DNA of 64,000 nucleotides from NCBI GenBank assembly GCA_035604685.1, contig DATNIB010000014.1, positions 8,245 to 72,244 on the forward strand. The letters are read 5' to 3'. The notes beneath the pieces are model-generated. The model was not told the DNA's origin. It made no database searches and saw nothing but the letters and a program-made list of their open reading frames with translations. This DNA is from DATNIB01 sp035604685 (lineage in GTDB: Bacteria; Actinomycetota; Acidimicrobiia; Acidimicrobiales; RAAP-2). Shown piece by piece: positions 1 through 7,494 of the stretch (position 1 is its first letter; each line of letters begins with the position of its first letter). A program made the position numbers and the translations under genes.

Positions 1-1368
1 GCCGCGTTGTCCCCGGATGTAGGGCATGCCGCGGTCGCGCCAGCTGTCACCCGCCGGGACCTCGACCTTGATGACATCGGCGCCGAGTTCGGCCAGGAGC
101 GTTCCGGCATACGGTCCGGCGAGAATGGTGCCCAGGTCGAGGACCCGAATGCCAGCCAGCGGCGCGGCGCCCCCGGTGGCATCGCCGGTCGGCGCTGGGC
201 GCGGCGCCCAGCCGGTCACCGACCCCGTGTGCTCCCCGAGGCGCGGCGCCGGTCGCTCGACGGTGGCCGGGGTGGCGACCAGGTTGACCGGGTTGGCCGG
301 CATGACTACCACCCCGCGGACGGGATCCTCGATCTCGACCCGCATCCCGATGGCCGCCACCAGGGGTGAATCCAGCCAGTCGCCGCGCTCGAGCAACGGG
401 CCGGCCGGGACGTCGGCCGACCGGAGGATCTCGAGCCACTCCTCGCTCGGGCGCGACTCGAAGACATCCTCGAAGCGCCGGCGCACCCAGGTCCGATTGG
501 CGGGCAACGGCATGGCCTCGACCTTGCCCGCCAGTCGCTCGTCCTCGAGGAGGTCGGCCAGCCCCAAGGCGGCCAGGGCTCGCTCCTGGAATTTGGCGGT
601 CAGGGTGGCCAGGAAGATCCAGCCGCCGTCCGCGCAGCGGTACCGCGTGTACATGGGGTGCGGGCCGCCGGGCCCGTAGTCGGCCGGCACCGCGGCGACC
701 GAGCGGTCGATCACCAAGGAGGCGCTCGACGCCACCATGCCGGCGTGCACGCCGCCCACGGTGACGACCTGACCGTGCCCCGAGGTCTGGCGCTCGATCA
801 AGGCCGCCAGGGCCGCCGCCGCGGCCCACGCCGCCTGCAGGTACAAGACGTAGGGGAAGACAGGGTCGACGGGGCCGCCATCGAACGAGCTCTGCCGCAG
901 CGACATCCCCGAGAGCGCCGCCAGCAGACCGGAGGACTCGGCGCCCCCCGACCACCGCGGCTCGTCCAGGAACGACGGGAGATCGAGAAAGACGAGGCCG
1001 GGGTTGTCGCCGCAGGCGGACACCGGGTCGACGCTCACCGCGGGCGCCACCGCGCGGTCGCTGCGCACGCAGACGTCGGCGCCCGCGAGGAGGGAGCGCA
1101 GCGCGGTCCGGCCCTCCGCGGTGTCGACGTCGACGACGACGCTGCGCTTGTTCCTGTTCCAGACGGCGGAGCCGGGTCGCGAGCGGGTCGGATCCCCCGA
1201 TGGGGGTTCGACCTTGACCACGTCGGCGCCGAAGTCGGCCAGCAGCATGGCCGCCATCGGGCCGGCCACGCCGGTGCTGAGGTCGAGGACCCGGACACCG
1301 GCCAACGCTTGGCGGCTGCCCGACGGGGTCGTCCCGCCCGCCGGTGATTGGCCGTCGGCCGTGATCAC
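1..1368 (-). CDS. CaiB/BaiF (type III) CoA-transferase, double module, 3' end cut by window
   Basis: The frame is open from a GTG at 1368 to the window edge (456 codons seen). The family moves CoA between acyl groups, usually to activate a carboxylic acid. The N-terminal module starts with VRVLDLSTGVAGPMAAMLLA and GADVVKVEPPSGDP. A second copy of the same N-terminal motif (IRVLDLGTILAGPYAG, then GADVIKVEVPAGD) begins near residue 425, so this is the fused two-module form, and the rest of module two lies outside the window. The GTG start overlaps the stop of the DUF35 gene (GTGA), indicating translational coupling. With the DUF35 and thiolase-like genes it suggests degradation of a CoA-bound substrate; the substrate cannot be told. 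A longer minus-strand frame over this region has Arg/Gly-rich low-complexity composition and is a shadow. Confidence 0.85.
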   Translation of the reverse strand, partial: MITADGQSPAGGTTPSGSRQALAGVRVLDLSTGVAGPMAAMLLADFGADVVKVEPPSGDPTRSRPGSAVWNRNKRSVVVDVDTAEGRTALRSLLAGADVCVRSDRAVAPAVSVDPVSACGDNPGLVFLDLPSFLDEPRWSGGAESSGLLAALSGMSLRQSSFDGGPVDPVFPYVLYLQAAWAAAAALAALIERQTSGHGQVVTVGGVHAGMVASSASLVIDRSVAAVPADYGPGGPHPMYTRYRCADGGWIFLATLTAKFQERALAALGLADLLEDERLAGKVEAMPLPANRTWVRRRFEDVFESRPSEEWLEILRSADVPAGPLLERGDWLDSPLVAAIGMRVEIEDPVRGVVVMPANPVNLVATPATVERPAPRLGEHTGSVTGWAPRPAPTGDATGGAAPLAGIRVLDLGTILAGPYAGTLLAELGADVIKVEVPAGDSWRDRGMPYIRGQRG

Positions 1369-1781
1369 GACGGCGCCGGTGCGAAGCGATACAGCGCGCT
1401 GCCCTTCCCGGTGTCGAAGAACACCACGCGCACCGCCATCCCGACCTCGACGTCGTCGGGCTCGCACTCGACGATGTTCGTGAGCAGCCGCGGGCCCTCC
1501 TCCAGCTCCACGTAGGCGACGACATAGGGGAGCGCCTCCCGGTAGCCGGGCACGCCACTTCGGTGCACCACCGTGAAGGTGTAGACGACGCCGCGCCCGG
1601 ACGCTTCGGACCAGGAGGTGCGGAAGCTCCCGCACACCGGGCAGAACCCCCGCGGATACCAGATCGGCGTCTGGCAGTCGTCGCAGCGGCGGAGCAGCAG
1701 CTTGCCCTGGGCCGTGGCCGCCCAGAACTCCTCGCTCTCGGGCGTGGGGACCGGTGCGGGGGTCGGGAGCACGCCGCTCAT
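1365..1781 (-). CDS. Zn-ribbon/OB-fold protein (DUF35 family), thiolase partner
   Basis: 138 aa. The rubredoxin-like zinc ribbon shows as C33-x2-C36 and C47-x2-C50, followed by an OB-fold half rich in beta strands (VVYTFTVVHR, PYVVAYVELEEGPRLLTNI). Proteins of this kind pair with thiolase-fold enzymes such as Ltp2 or acetoacetyl-CoA synthases and are often needed for their activity. The ATG start overlaps the stop of the upstream thiolase-like gene (ATGA) and its own stop overlaps the CoA-transferase start, so the three genes form one tightly coupled operon. Physical pairing with the neighbouring thiolase-like protein is inferred from context. Confidence 0.88.
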   Translation of the reverse strand: MSGVLPTPAPVPTPESEEFWAATAQGKLLLRRCDDCQTPIWYPRGFCPVCGSFRTSWSEASGRGVVYTFTVVHRSGVPGYREALPYVVAYVELEEGPRLLTNIVECEPDDVEVGMAVRVVFFDTGKGSALYRFAPAPS

Positions 1782-2938
1782 GCGTCCTCCCTCCCCAAGA
1801 TGAGGGTGGAGCTGCCCATCCGCGAACCGATCGATCCGCCCGTGCCGTGGGCGAGGGCGAGGGCGCAGTCCGCCACCTGCACCGCGGGGTGTGCCTCGCC
1901 CCGCAGCTGGCGTACCGCCTCGATGACCTTGGTGATCCCGCCGCGATTGGAGGGATGGTTGTTGCAGAGGCCGCCACCGTCCGTGTTGAACGGCAAGCGG
2001 CCGTCCGGGGCGACCAGGGCGCCGTCCAGCACGAACCGCCCGCCGTCGCCCTTGGCGCAGAAGCCCAGGTCTTCCAGCGTCTCGATCACGGTGATGGTGA
2101 ACGAGTCGTAGATCGACACGTAGTCGATGTCGGCGGGGGTGACGCCCGCCTCCTCGAAGGCGCGCGGGCCCGAGACCACGGCCCCCGTGTGGGTGACGTC
2201 GAGGCGTCCGTTCTCGGCGTGCTTCACTGCCTCGCCATGCCCGAGGATCTTGGCGGTGGTCCGCCCCAGCTGGCGCGCGACCTCGGGGCTCACGACCACC
2301 AACGCACCGCCCCCGTCGGTGACGACGCAGCAGTCCTGCCGCCGCAGGGGCGCGCTGATCATCGGCGATTCGAGGACCTCCTCCACCGTCACCGGGTGGG
2401 GCAGGTACGCGTTCGGATTGTGCTGCGCATGCAGCGACGCCGCCACCTTGACCTCGGCCAGCTGGGCGCTGGTGGTGCCGAACTCGTGCATGTGGCGCGT
2501 GGCGGCCAGCGCGTACCCGGTGACCGCGCCGGCCATGCCCCACAGACCCTCGAACTCCATGTCGGGGGTCAGCTCGCCACCTCGGCGACCGGCCGCGGCG
2601 CTGCGGGGGCGACCGGCCATGGTGATCAGCGCCACGCTGCACTTGCCCGCCGCGATGGCCTCGGCCGCGTGGCCGACGTGGACCACGTAGGACGACCCGC
2701 CCGTCTCGGTCGAATCGACGTGCACGCAGTGCAGCCCCAGGTAGTCCGCCATGGAGATCGGGCCGAAGCCGGCGGAGGAATCGCAGAAGTAGGCGTCGAC
2801 GTCGCGCAGCGACAGCCCGGCATCGGCCAGGGCCCCGGCCGCCACCTCGGCATGGATCTGGCTGGTGGAGCGGTCCGGGATCTCGCGCCGCGGGTGCTCG
2901 TAGACGCCCGCTATCGATGCCTTGCCCCGAATCGTCAC
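1778..2938 (-). CDS. Thiolase-fold protein, Ltp2/SCP-x-like, nucleophile Cys not conserved
   Basis: 386 aa from a GTG at 2938, preceded by AGGGG about nine bases upstream; a frame beginning at 3028 exists but adds an unlikely N-terminus. Thiolase landmarks are present: DAYFCDSSAGFG near residue 45, and a C-terminal GGGLCNNHPSNRGG followed by LALAHGTGG. At the place where a thiolase has its nucleophilic Cys the sequence reads TETGGSSYVVHV, so Gly replaces Cys. This pattern is known from Ltp2-type retro-aldol lyases, which work with a DUF35 partner, and such a partner is encoded just downstream. A C-C cleaving role in side-chain degradation is therefore more likely than classical thiolysis; this is inference from motifs and context. 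Confidence 0.8.
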   Translation of the reverse strand: MTIRGKASIAGVYEHPRREIPDRSTSQIHAEVAAGALADAGLSLRDVDAYFCDSSAGFGPISMADYLGLHCVHVDSTETGGSSYVVHVGHAAEAIAAGKCSVALITMAGRPRSAAAGRRGGELTPDMEFEGLWGMAGAVTGYALAATRHMHEFGTTSAQLAEVKVAASLHAQHNPNAYLPHPVTVEEVLESPMISAPLRRQDCCVVTDGGGALVVVSPEVARQLGRTTAKILGHGEAVKHAENGRLDVTHTGAVVSGPRAFEEAGVTPADIDYVSIYDSFTITVIETLEDLGFCAKGDGGRFVLDGALVAPDGRLPFNTDGGGLCNNHPSNRGGITKVIEAVRQLRGEAHPAVQVADCALALAHGTGGSIGSRMGSSTLILGREDA

Positions 2939-3129
2939 GTCCGTCGTCCCCTGGCCGGCCCGATCGTCCGCGACGCCGTGTGCGGGCCCATGCTCGCCCG
3001 CGACGATCCGTGGAGACCGAGGCGCCAATCAGGTAGCTGTTGTTCGAAGCCCTAGATTGCCCGGCCCCGCCCGAGCGATCAAGCGGGCCCGAGGCACGGC
3101 CGCCGGTGGCCCACTCGCTGGGGACCGGA

Positions 3130-3148
3130 GCGACAGTTACTCTGTCGC
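3130..3148. promoter_or_regulatory. Inverted repeat GCGACAG-N5-CTGTCGC upstream of ABC exporter
   Basis: A perfect 7-bp inverted repeat with a 5-bp spacer (TTACT) lies 37 bp before the ABC ATPase start, in the gap between this gene and the divergent thiolase-like operon. Size and symmetry fit an operator for a dimeric regulator; which one is unknown. Confidence 0.4.
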
Positions 3149-3184
3149 GCCGCGGGTGACCGATGACCCGACGGGAGAGCCGCG

Positions 3185-4138
3185 ATGACCAGCACAGGAC
3201 CCTCCGGGAAGTCCGGCGAGACCGTGATCGAGGTGTCGGGCCTGCGCATGCACTACGGGCCGTTCGAGGCGGTCCGCGGCATCGACCTCCGGGTGCAGCG
3301 GGGCGAGGTCTTCGCATTCTTGGGCCCGAACGGCGCCGGGAAGACGACCACCGTTGAGATCCTGGAGGGCTTCCGTCGTCGGACCGGTGGGGTGGTGACG
3401 GTGCTCGGTGAGGACCCCCAACACGCCGGACCGGCGTGGCGGGCCCGCATCGGGGTCGTGCTCCAGGAGTCCGAGCCCGATCGAGACCTCACGGTGGCCG
3501 AGTGCCTCCGCCTGTACGCGGGCTACTACTCCACGCCGCGCGACGCAGACGAGATCTTGACCATGGTCGGGCTGGCCGATCGGGCAGACGCCTTTGCCAG
3601 CCGCCTCTCGGGGGGTCAGCGGCGCCGGCTGGACGTGGCCCTCGCCCTCATCGGCGGCCCCGAGCTGCTCTTCTTGGACGAGCCCACCACCGGCTTCGAC
3701 CCGTCGGCCCGCCGGGCCGCCTGGGACATGATCTCGGGACTCCGCTCCCTCGGCGTGACCGTGTTTCTCACCACCCACTACATGGACGAAGCCGAGCATC
3801 TGGCGGACCAGGTGGCGGTGATCGCCGAAGGCCGGATCGTGGCCCAGGGCACCCCCGACACGATCGCCGGACGCCAGCACGCGGCCGTCGAGATCCGCTT
3901 CTCGCTGCCCCCCGGCGCCCGAACCTCGGACCTGCCCGAGTCGTTGCAGGCCGCGGTCGCCGAGGAGGACGGCAGCCGCGTGCTCCTGCACGCCGCCTCG
4001 CCGGTGGCGGCGCTCGGGCCGCTCGTGCGGTGGGCCGAGGCCCGGGGGGCCGATCTGGCGGATCTCGAGGTTCGCCGCCCGAGCCTCGAAGACGTCTACC
4101 TGGCGCTCACCGCGTCGCACCCGGAGAGCGCCCGATGA
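3185..4138 (+). CDS. ABC transporter ATP-binding protein (drug/lipid export type)
   Basis: 317 aa. Walker A is GPNGAGKTT, the signature is LSGGQRRRLDVALAL, and Walker B is LLFLDEPTTGFDP, followed by the switch His in LTTHYMDEAEHLADQ. The roughly 80-residue C-terminal extension (PSLEDVYLALT ending) is typical of DrrA/CcmA-type ATPases that drive ABC-2 exporters. The start is an ATG preceded by GGGAGAG. The stop overlaps the permease start (ATGA), so the two are made together and should form a 2+2 exporter. The substrate is unknown. Confidence 0.95.
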   Translation: MTSTGPSGKSGETVIEVSGLRMHYGPFEAVRGIDLRVQRGEVFAFLGPNGAGKTTTVEILEGFRRRTGGVVTVLGEDPQHAGPAWRARIGVVLQESEPDRDLTVAECLRLYAGYYSTPRDADEILTMVGLADRADAFASRLSGGQRRRLDVALALIGGPELLFLDEPTTGFDPSARRAAWDMISGLRSLGVTVFLTTHYMDEAEHLADQVAVIAEGRIVAQGTPDTIAGRQHAAVEIRFSLPPGARTSDLPESLQAAVAEEDGSRVLLHAASPVAALGPLVRWAEARGADLADLEVRRPSLEDVYLALTASHPESAR

Positions 4139-4959
4139 CCCGAGCGGCCAGCCCCGCGCGGACCGCCGGTGGCGTTCGGCAGGGGGCCGTCGCGCGTCTC
4201 GCGCTCCATCAGTTCCGCTTCGACCTGCGCGCCCTGCTCCGGAACCGGCAGTCCCGCTTCTTCACGCTGGCTCTCCCGGTGCTCTTCCTCGTCATCTTTG
4301 CCTCGGTCTTCGGCAATCACACCGTCAACGTGGGCGGCGGGCGGATCGACCTCTCCGTCTACTACGTCCCGGGCATCATCGCCCTCGGCATCATCAGCGC
4401 CGCCTTTGTCAACCTCGTGATATCGGTCACGGTCCAACGCGAAACCGGGGTGCTCAAGCGACGGCGCGCGACCCCCGTCCCGGCGACCGCCATCATCGCT
4501 GGTCGGGCTCTCACCTCGGTGGTCACCGCGCTGGGCATCACCGCCGTGCTGCTCGTCATCGGTTGGGCCGGCTACCACGCGCACATCCCGGCGCGCACTG
4601 CGCCGGCCCTGGTGGTCACGGTCATCCTCGGGACCCTGGCCTTCTGCTGTCTCGGTTTCGCCCTGGCCTCGGTGATCCGCAACGAGGACGCGGCCCAGCC
4701 GATCACCCAGGCCGTGATGCTGCCCCTCTACTTCATCTCCGGGGTGTTCGTGACCGTCTCGTCGCTGCCGCACTGGCTGGTCGACGTGGCGGACGTGTTC
4801 CCGGTGCGTCACCTGGCCGCGGCGCTCCTGGTCGCGTACAACCCGCACACGACCGGCAGTGGCTTCGCCGGCTGGGACTTGCTCATCGTGGCGGCCTGGG
4901 GAATCGGGGGTCTGGCGGTGGCCCTGCGCCGGTTCAGCTGGGTCCCGCTCGGCCGCTGA
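4135..4959 (+). CDS. ABC-2 type transporter permease
   Basis: 274 aa with about six membrane segments: FFTLALPVLFLVIFASVF, IIALGIISAAFVNLVI, the block around ITAVLLVIGWAGY, ALVVTVILGTLAFCCLGFAL, AVMLPLYFISGVFVTVSS and a C-terminal LLIVAAWGIGGLAVAL. The motif ETGVLKRRRATPVP between segments two and three is typical of ABC2_membrane permeases. Its ATG lies inside the stop of the ATPase gene. It forms the membrane half of the exporter encoded with the gene upstream. Confidence 0.93.
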   Translation: MTRAASPARTAGGVRQGAVARLALHQFRFDLRALLRNRQSRFFTLALPVLFLVIFASVFGNHTVNVGGGRIDLSVYYVPGIIALGIISAAFVNLVISVTVQRETGVLKRRRATPVPATAIIAGRALTSVVTALGITAVLLVIGWAGYHAHIPARTAPALVVTVILGTLAFCCLGFALASVIRNEDAAQPITQAVMLPLYFISGVFVTVSSLPHWLVDVADVFPVRHLAAALLVAYNPHTTGSGFAGWDLLIVAAWGIGGLAVALRRFSWVPLGR

Positions 4960-4986
4960 GAACCGACCCAACAAGGAGCGAAGAGC

Positions 4987-5169
4987 ATGGCCACGGAGAC
5001 CCAGACCAAGACCGGACGGTGCGAGACACACGGCACCGTGGAGGCGACGAGGGAGGTGCCCCGGATCCAGTTCCCCTTCATCTACTACGGGCTGCTTCGC
5101 TTCCTCGCGCGCGGTCGACCCTTCCACTGCCCGACCTGCGATGCAGAGGTGGCCGTCCACTCCGAGTAG
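4987..5169 (+). CDS. Small Cys-containing protein, 60 aa, unknown function
   Basis: The ATG is preceded by AAGGAG at good spacing. The protein has Cys/His near residue 12 (CETHG) and a second pair near the C-terminus (CPTCDAEV), with a hydrophobic stretch FPFIYYGLLRFLARG between them. Spaced Cys/His pairs suggest a small zinc ribbon. It follows the ABC exporter by 27 bp and may share its transcript. I do not recognise a named family. Confidence 0.6.
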   Translation: MATETQTKTGRCETHGTVEATREVPRIQFPFIYYGLLRFLARGRPFHCPTCDAEVAVHSE

Positions 5170-5212
5170 CGGGCTCATGCCAATGCGGTGTCGGATCACC
5201 TAGGTTCCTGCC

Positions 5213-5710
5213 GTGACCGAGGGGGAGATGGCGGTCGACGACCCACGGGCCGAGGACGTCCGAGCGCTGCTCGAGCGCCACCTCGCTTTCGCCCGCGCCA
5301 ACACCCCGCCCGAGGACGTGCACGCGCTCGGCGTTGACGACCTGGTCGATCCCGCGGTCACGTTCTTCAGTTTTCGCGTCCGGGGGGAGGTCCTCGGGGT
5401 GGGGGCGCTGAAGCGACTCGACCGGCACCAGGCAGAGCTGAAGTCGATGCACACGGCGGAGGCGGCCCGCGGACGCGGCATCGGCCGAGCCATGGTCGAG
5501 CACCTGGTCGGCGTGGCCCGCGACCGCGACTTTCGCCGCGTGAGCATCGAGACCGGGTCCACGCCGCCGTTCGCCCCGGCTCGATCCCTCTACGCCCGCG
5601 CCGGGTTCCGGCCCTGCGGACCGTTCGGCGACTACCGCCCGAGTCCCAACAGCGCCTTCATGACGCTGTCCCTGCACAGTCCGGAGACCGAGAACCGCAC
5701 CGTCGAGTGA
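5213..5710 (+). CDS. GNAT family N-acetyltransferase
   Basis: 165 aa from a GTG. The acetyl-CoA binding motif A reads AARGRGIGRAMVEHL, preceded by beta4 with LKSMHT and followed by SLYARAGFRPCGPFG, the usual C-terminal beta-bulge and helix of GNATs. The stretch HTAEAARGRGIGRAM and the GPFGDYRPSPNS end resemble the YsnE/putative acetyltransferase branch of small GNATs. It should transfer acetyl from acetyl-CoA to an amine; the acceptor is unknown. It stands alone downstream of the small Cys protein. Confidence 0.88.
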   Translation: MTEGEMAVDDPRAEDVRALLERHLAFARANTPPEDVHALGVDDLVDPAVTFFSFRVRGEVLGVGALKRLDRHQAELKSMHTAEAARGRGIGRAMVEHLVGVARDRDFRRVSIETGSTPPFAPARSLYARAGFRPCGPFGDYRPSPNSAFMTLSLHSPETENRTVE

Positions 5711-5762
5711 CCCTGGCCTCGAGTCGCCGGGTGCGGCTCGGGGACGGCTCCCCGGAGGGGCA

Positions 5763-6443
5763 TCAGGAGGAGGCCGAGAGGAAGCGCCGAAGGTCGGCGA
5801 TCCGGTTGCTCACGATCGCGTCCACGCCGGCTGCGGCGACCCGTGTCATGTCGGTGGGCTCGTCCACCGTCCAGGTGGAGACCTGGCACCCGAGTGCGTG
5901 CAGGGCGGTCACGTTGTCCCCGGTGACCAGTTGGAACATCGGGTTCCAGAATTCGGCCCCGAGCTCGTGCAGCAGGGAGGGGGCGGGCGGTTCCGGCGTG
6001 ATCCAGGTGAGGCCGAGTCGGGCCTCGGGGGCGAGGGCCCGGAGCCGGCGCAGCGCCCCCACGTGGCCGGTCACGAACAGCGAGCGCTCGATCGCGTCGG
6101 CCGCGCGGACCGCCCGCACCGCTCCGTCGACCACCTCGGGGCCGGTGAAGTCGACCATGAGCGGGATCTCGACGGCGCGCAGCACCTCCCCAAGGGTGGG
6201 GATCCGCCGGTCGTCCGATCCGATCGAGCGCAGCTCGACCAGGTCGAGATCGGCGACCGACCGATCGAGGCCCCAGAGTCGGGACAGGGTCGCGTCGTGC
6301 AGGACGACGATCTCGCCGTCCGCCGTGCGGCGCAGATCGAGCTCGACCATGTCGGCGCCGAGCCGCTCCGCCGACTGGAAGGCCGGCACCGTGTTCTCTC
6401 GATGGGTGAGGGGGTCGCCGCGGTGCGCAATGGCGATCGGCAC
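5763..6443 (-). CDS. Glycerophosphodiester phosphodiesterase family protein
   Basis: 226 aa from a GTG at 6443, the first good start after the ArsR gene ends at 6485. The GDPD TIM-barrel motifs are clear: AHRGDPLTHRENT at the N-terminus (catalytic His/Arg), VELDLRRTADGEIVVLHD with metal-binding Glu/Asp and the second His, and a late STWTVDEPTDM with NRIADL at the C-terminus. The family hydrolyses glycerophosphodiesters to glycerol 3-phosphate and an alcohol. No signal peptide is seen, so a cytoplasmic enzyme is likely. It is the last gene of the ArsR/SRPBCC group by position, with 41 bp between, so co-transcription is possible. Confidence 0.9.
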   Translation of the reverse strand: MPIAIAHRGDPLTHRENTVPAFQSAERLGADMVELDLRRTADGEIVVLHDATLSRLWGLDRSVADLDLVELRSIGSDDRRIPTLGEVLRAVEIPLMVDFTGPEVVDGAVRAVRAADAIERSLFVTGHVGALRRLRALAPEARLGLTWITPEPPAPSLLHELGAEFWNPMFQLVTGDNVTALHALGCQVSTWTVDEPTDMTRVAAAGVDAIVSNRIADLRRFLSASS

Positions 6444-6484
6444 GGCAGGTATCTCACCCAACCCCGGTCGAGCCCGCCAGTCGG

Positions 6485-6808
6485 TCAGGCTCGGCGTCGC
6501 CCCCGCTGGATCTCGGTGTCGAGGGCGTCGAGGCGGTGCAGCCAGAGTCCCCGGAACTGCTCGAGCCACCGGTCGATCCCGCGCAGCGAGGTGGGGTCGA
6601 GCCGGTAGAGGCGGCGGGCGCCGACCGGTTGCACGAGCGCGAAGCCGTTGTCACGGAGCACCTTCAGGTGCTGGGACACGGCGGCCTGGGAGATGCCGAA
6701 CTCGGTCTCGATGGTCGAGACGATGGACCCCGCCGCCTGTTCGCCCTCGGCCAGCAGCTCGAGGATCCGCCGGCGCACCGGATCACCGAGCACATCGAAC
6801 GCGTGCAT
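6485..6808 (-). CDS. ArsR family winged-helix repressor (SRPBCC-linked type)
   Basis: 107 aa. The winged-helix core is evident: LGDPVRRRILELLAEGEQ, then the recognition region ISQAAVSQHLKVLRDNGF and the wing with GARRLYRL. No ArsR metal-site Cys pair is present. This short ArsR type is regularly encoded next to an AHSA1/SRPBCC protein, as here: its ATG overlaps the stop of the upstream SRPBCC gene (ATGA). It probably represses its own operon through the palindrome at 7460-7479. Confidence 0.92.
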   Translation of the reverse strand: MHAFDVLGDPVRRRILELLAEGEQAAGSIVSTIETEFGISQAAVSQHLKVLRDNGFALVQPVGARRLYRLDPTSLRGIDRWLEQFRGLWLHRLDALDTEIQRGRRRA

Positions 6809-7449
6809 CAGCCCGGGGTCGACGGGTCCCCGGTGTAGAACGCGGTCACGCGCCGGGCCGCCGCCTCCGCCGCGGTGCGACTGGTGCCGGCCGCGATCGA
6901 CGCCCGGCACCAGGCCGCGCTGGTGGCGGCGACGAACTCCCGGCCTTCGTCCGATGCGACCCAGGCGGGATCGGCCTGTGGGCCGGGCCCCGAACCGGTG
7001 AGGTGCCGGCCAAGGCCGGGCAGCGCGAGGTCCCAGCCGACGCCGACCGCGCCGGGGCCGAACTCGTCCCAGCGCGCGTCCGCCGTGGGTGCGGTGTGCT
7101 CGAGGAGGAGGCGCGTCGCCGGTCCTTCGGGCTCGAGCCGCACGTCGACCCAGCTGACCTGATCCCCCATCTCCCAGGTCAGGGCTAGTCGGCTGGGCCG
7201 GTCGCAACGGGTGATCTCCCCTCCGGCGTTGCCCTCCAGTTGATACCGACCCCCGACCCGGAGGTCGCCCGAGACCGGCAGGAACCAGCGGGCCAGCCTC
7301 CCCGGATCGGTGATGGCAGCCCAGAGGTCCTCGGCGGTGGTGTCATAGAGGCGGCTCAGTCGCACCGCCCGGGTGGGGTGTCCGTCTCGTTCCTGCGTCG
7401 TCACCGATCGGTCGGTGGCGTCGAGCCCCCGGTCACTGTCGTTCTGCAT
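6808..7449 (-). CDS. SRPBCC (AHSA1/START-like) domain protein
   Basis: 213 aa. The AHSA1 pattern is visible: a beta strand leading to YDTTAEDLWAAITDPGRLARWF, then GDLRVGGRYQLEGNAGGEI and ALTWEM, and a long C-terminal helix (ATSAAWCRASIAAGTS). These proteins form a hydrophobic ligand cavity and are typically paired with an ArsR repressor, but their ligand is mostly unknown. It is the first gene of the ArsR operon; the start at 7449 lies immediately next to the AT-rich palindrome. Confidence 0.88.
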   Translation of the reverse strand: MQNDSDRGLDATDRSVTTQERDGHPTRAVRLSRLYDTTAEDLWAAITDPGRLARWFLPVSGDLRVGGRYQLEGNAGGEITRCDRPSRLALTWEMGDQVSWVDVRLEPEGPATRLLLEHTAPTADARWDEFGPGAVGVGWDLALPGLGRHLTGSGPGPQADPAWVASDEGREFVAATSAAWCRASIAAGTSRTAAEAAARRVTAFYTGDPSTPG

Positions 7450-7459
7450 GGGGCAAGTA

Positions 7460-7479
7460 TATTATAACTAGCTAATATA
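7460..7479. promoter_or_regulatory. AT-rich palindrome, probable ArsR operator/promoter
   Basis: The 20-mer TATTATAACTAGCTAATATA matches its own reverse complement at 14 of 20 positions, with CTAG at the centre. It sits 11 bp upstream of the SRPBCC-ArsR operon start and is the most AT-rich patch in its neighbourhood. TATTAT/TATAAT-like hexamers within it could act as -10 elements, so repressor binding would cover the promoter. It also lies downstream of the minus-strand gene starting at 13 kb only distantly; the DUF7064-like gene at 7495-8463 ends beside it. Confidence 0.6.
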
Positions 7480-7494
7480 AGTCCAGCCCTGTAA

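Noticed and set aside
47..1558. 503-aa minus-strand open frame
   Set aside because: Arg/Gly/Pro-rich low-complexity frame lying over the CoA-transferase and DUF35 genes, which show real domain motifs in another frame.
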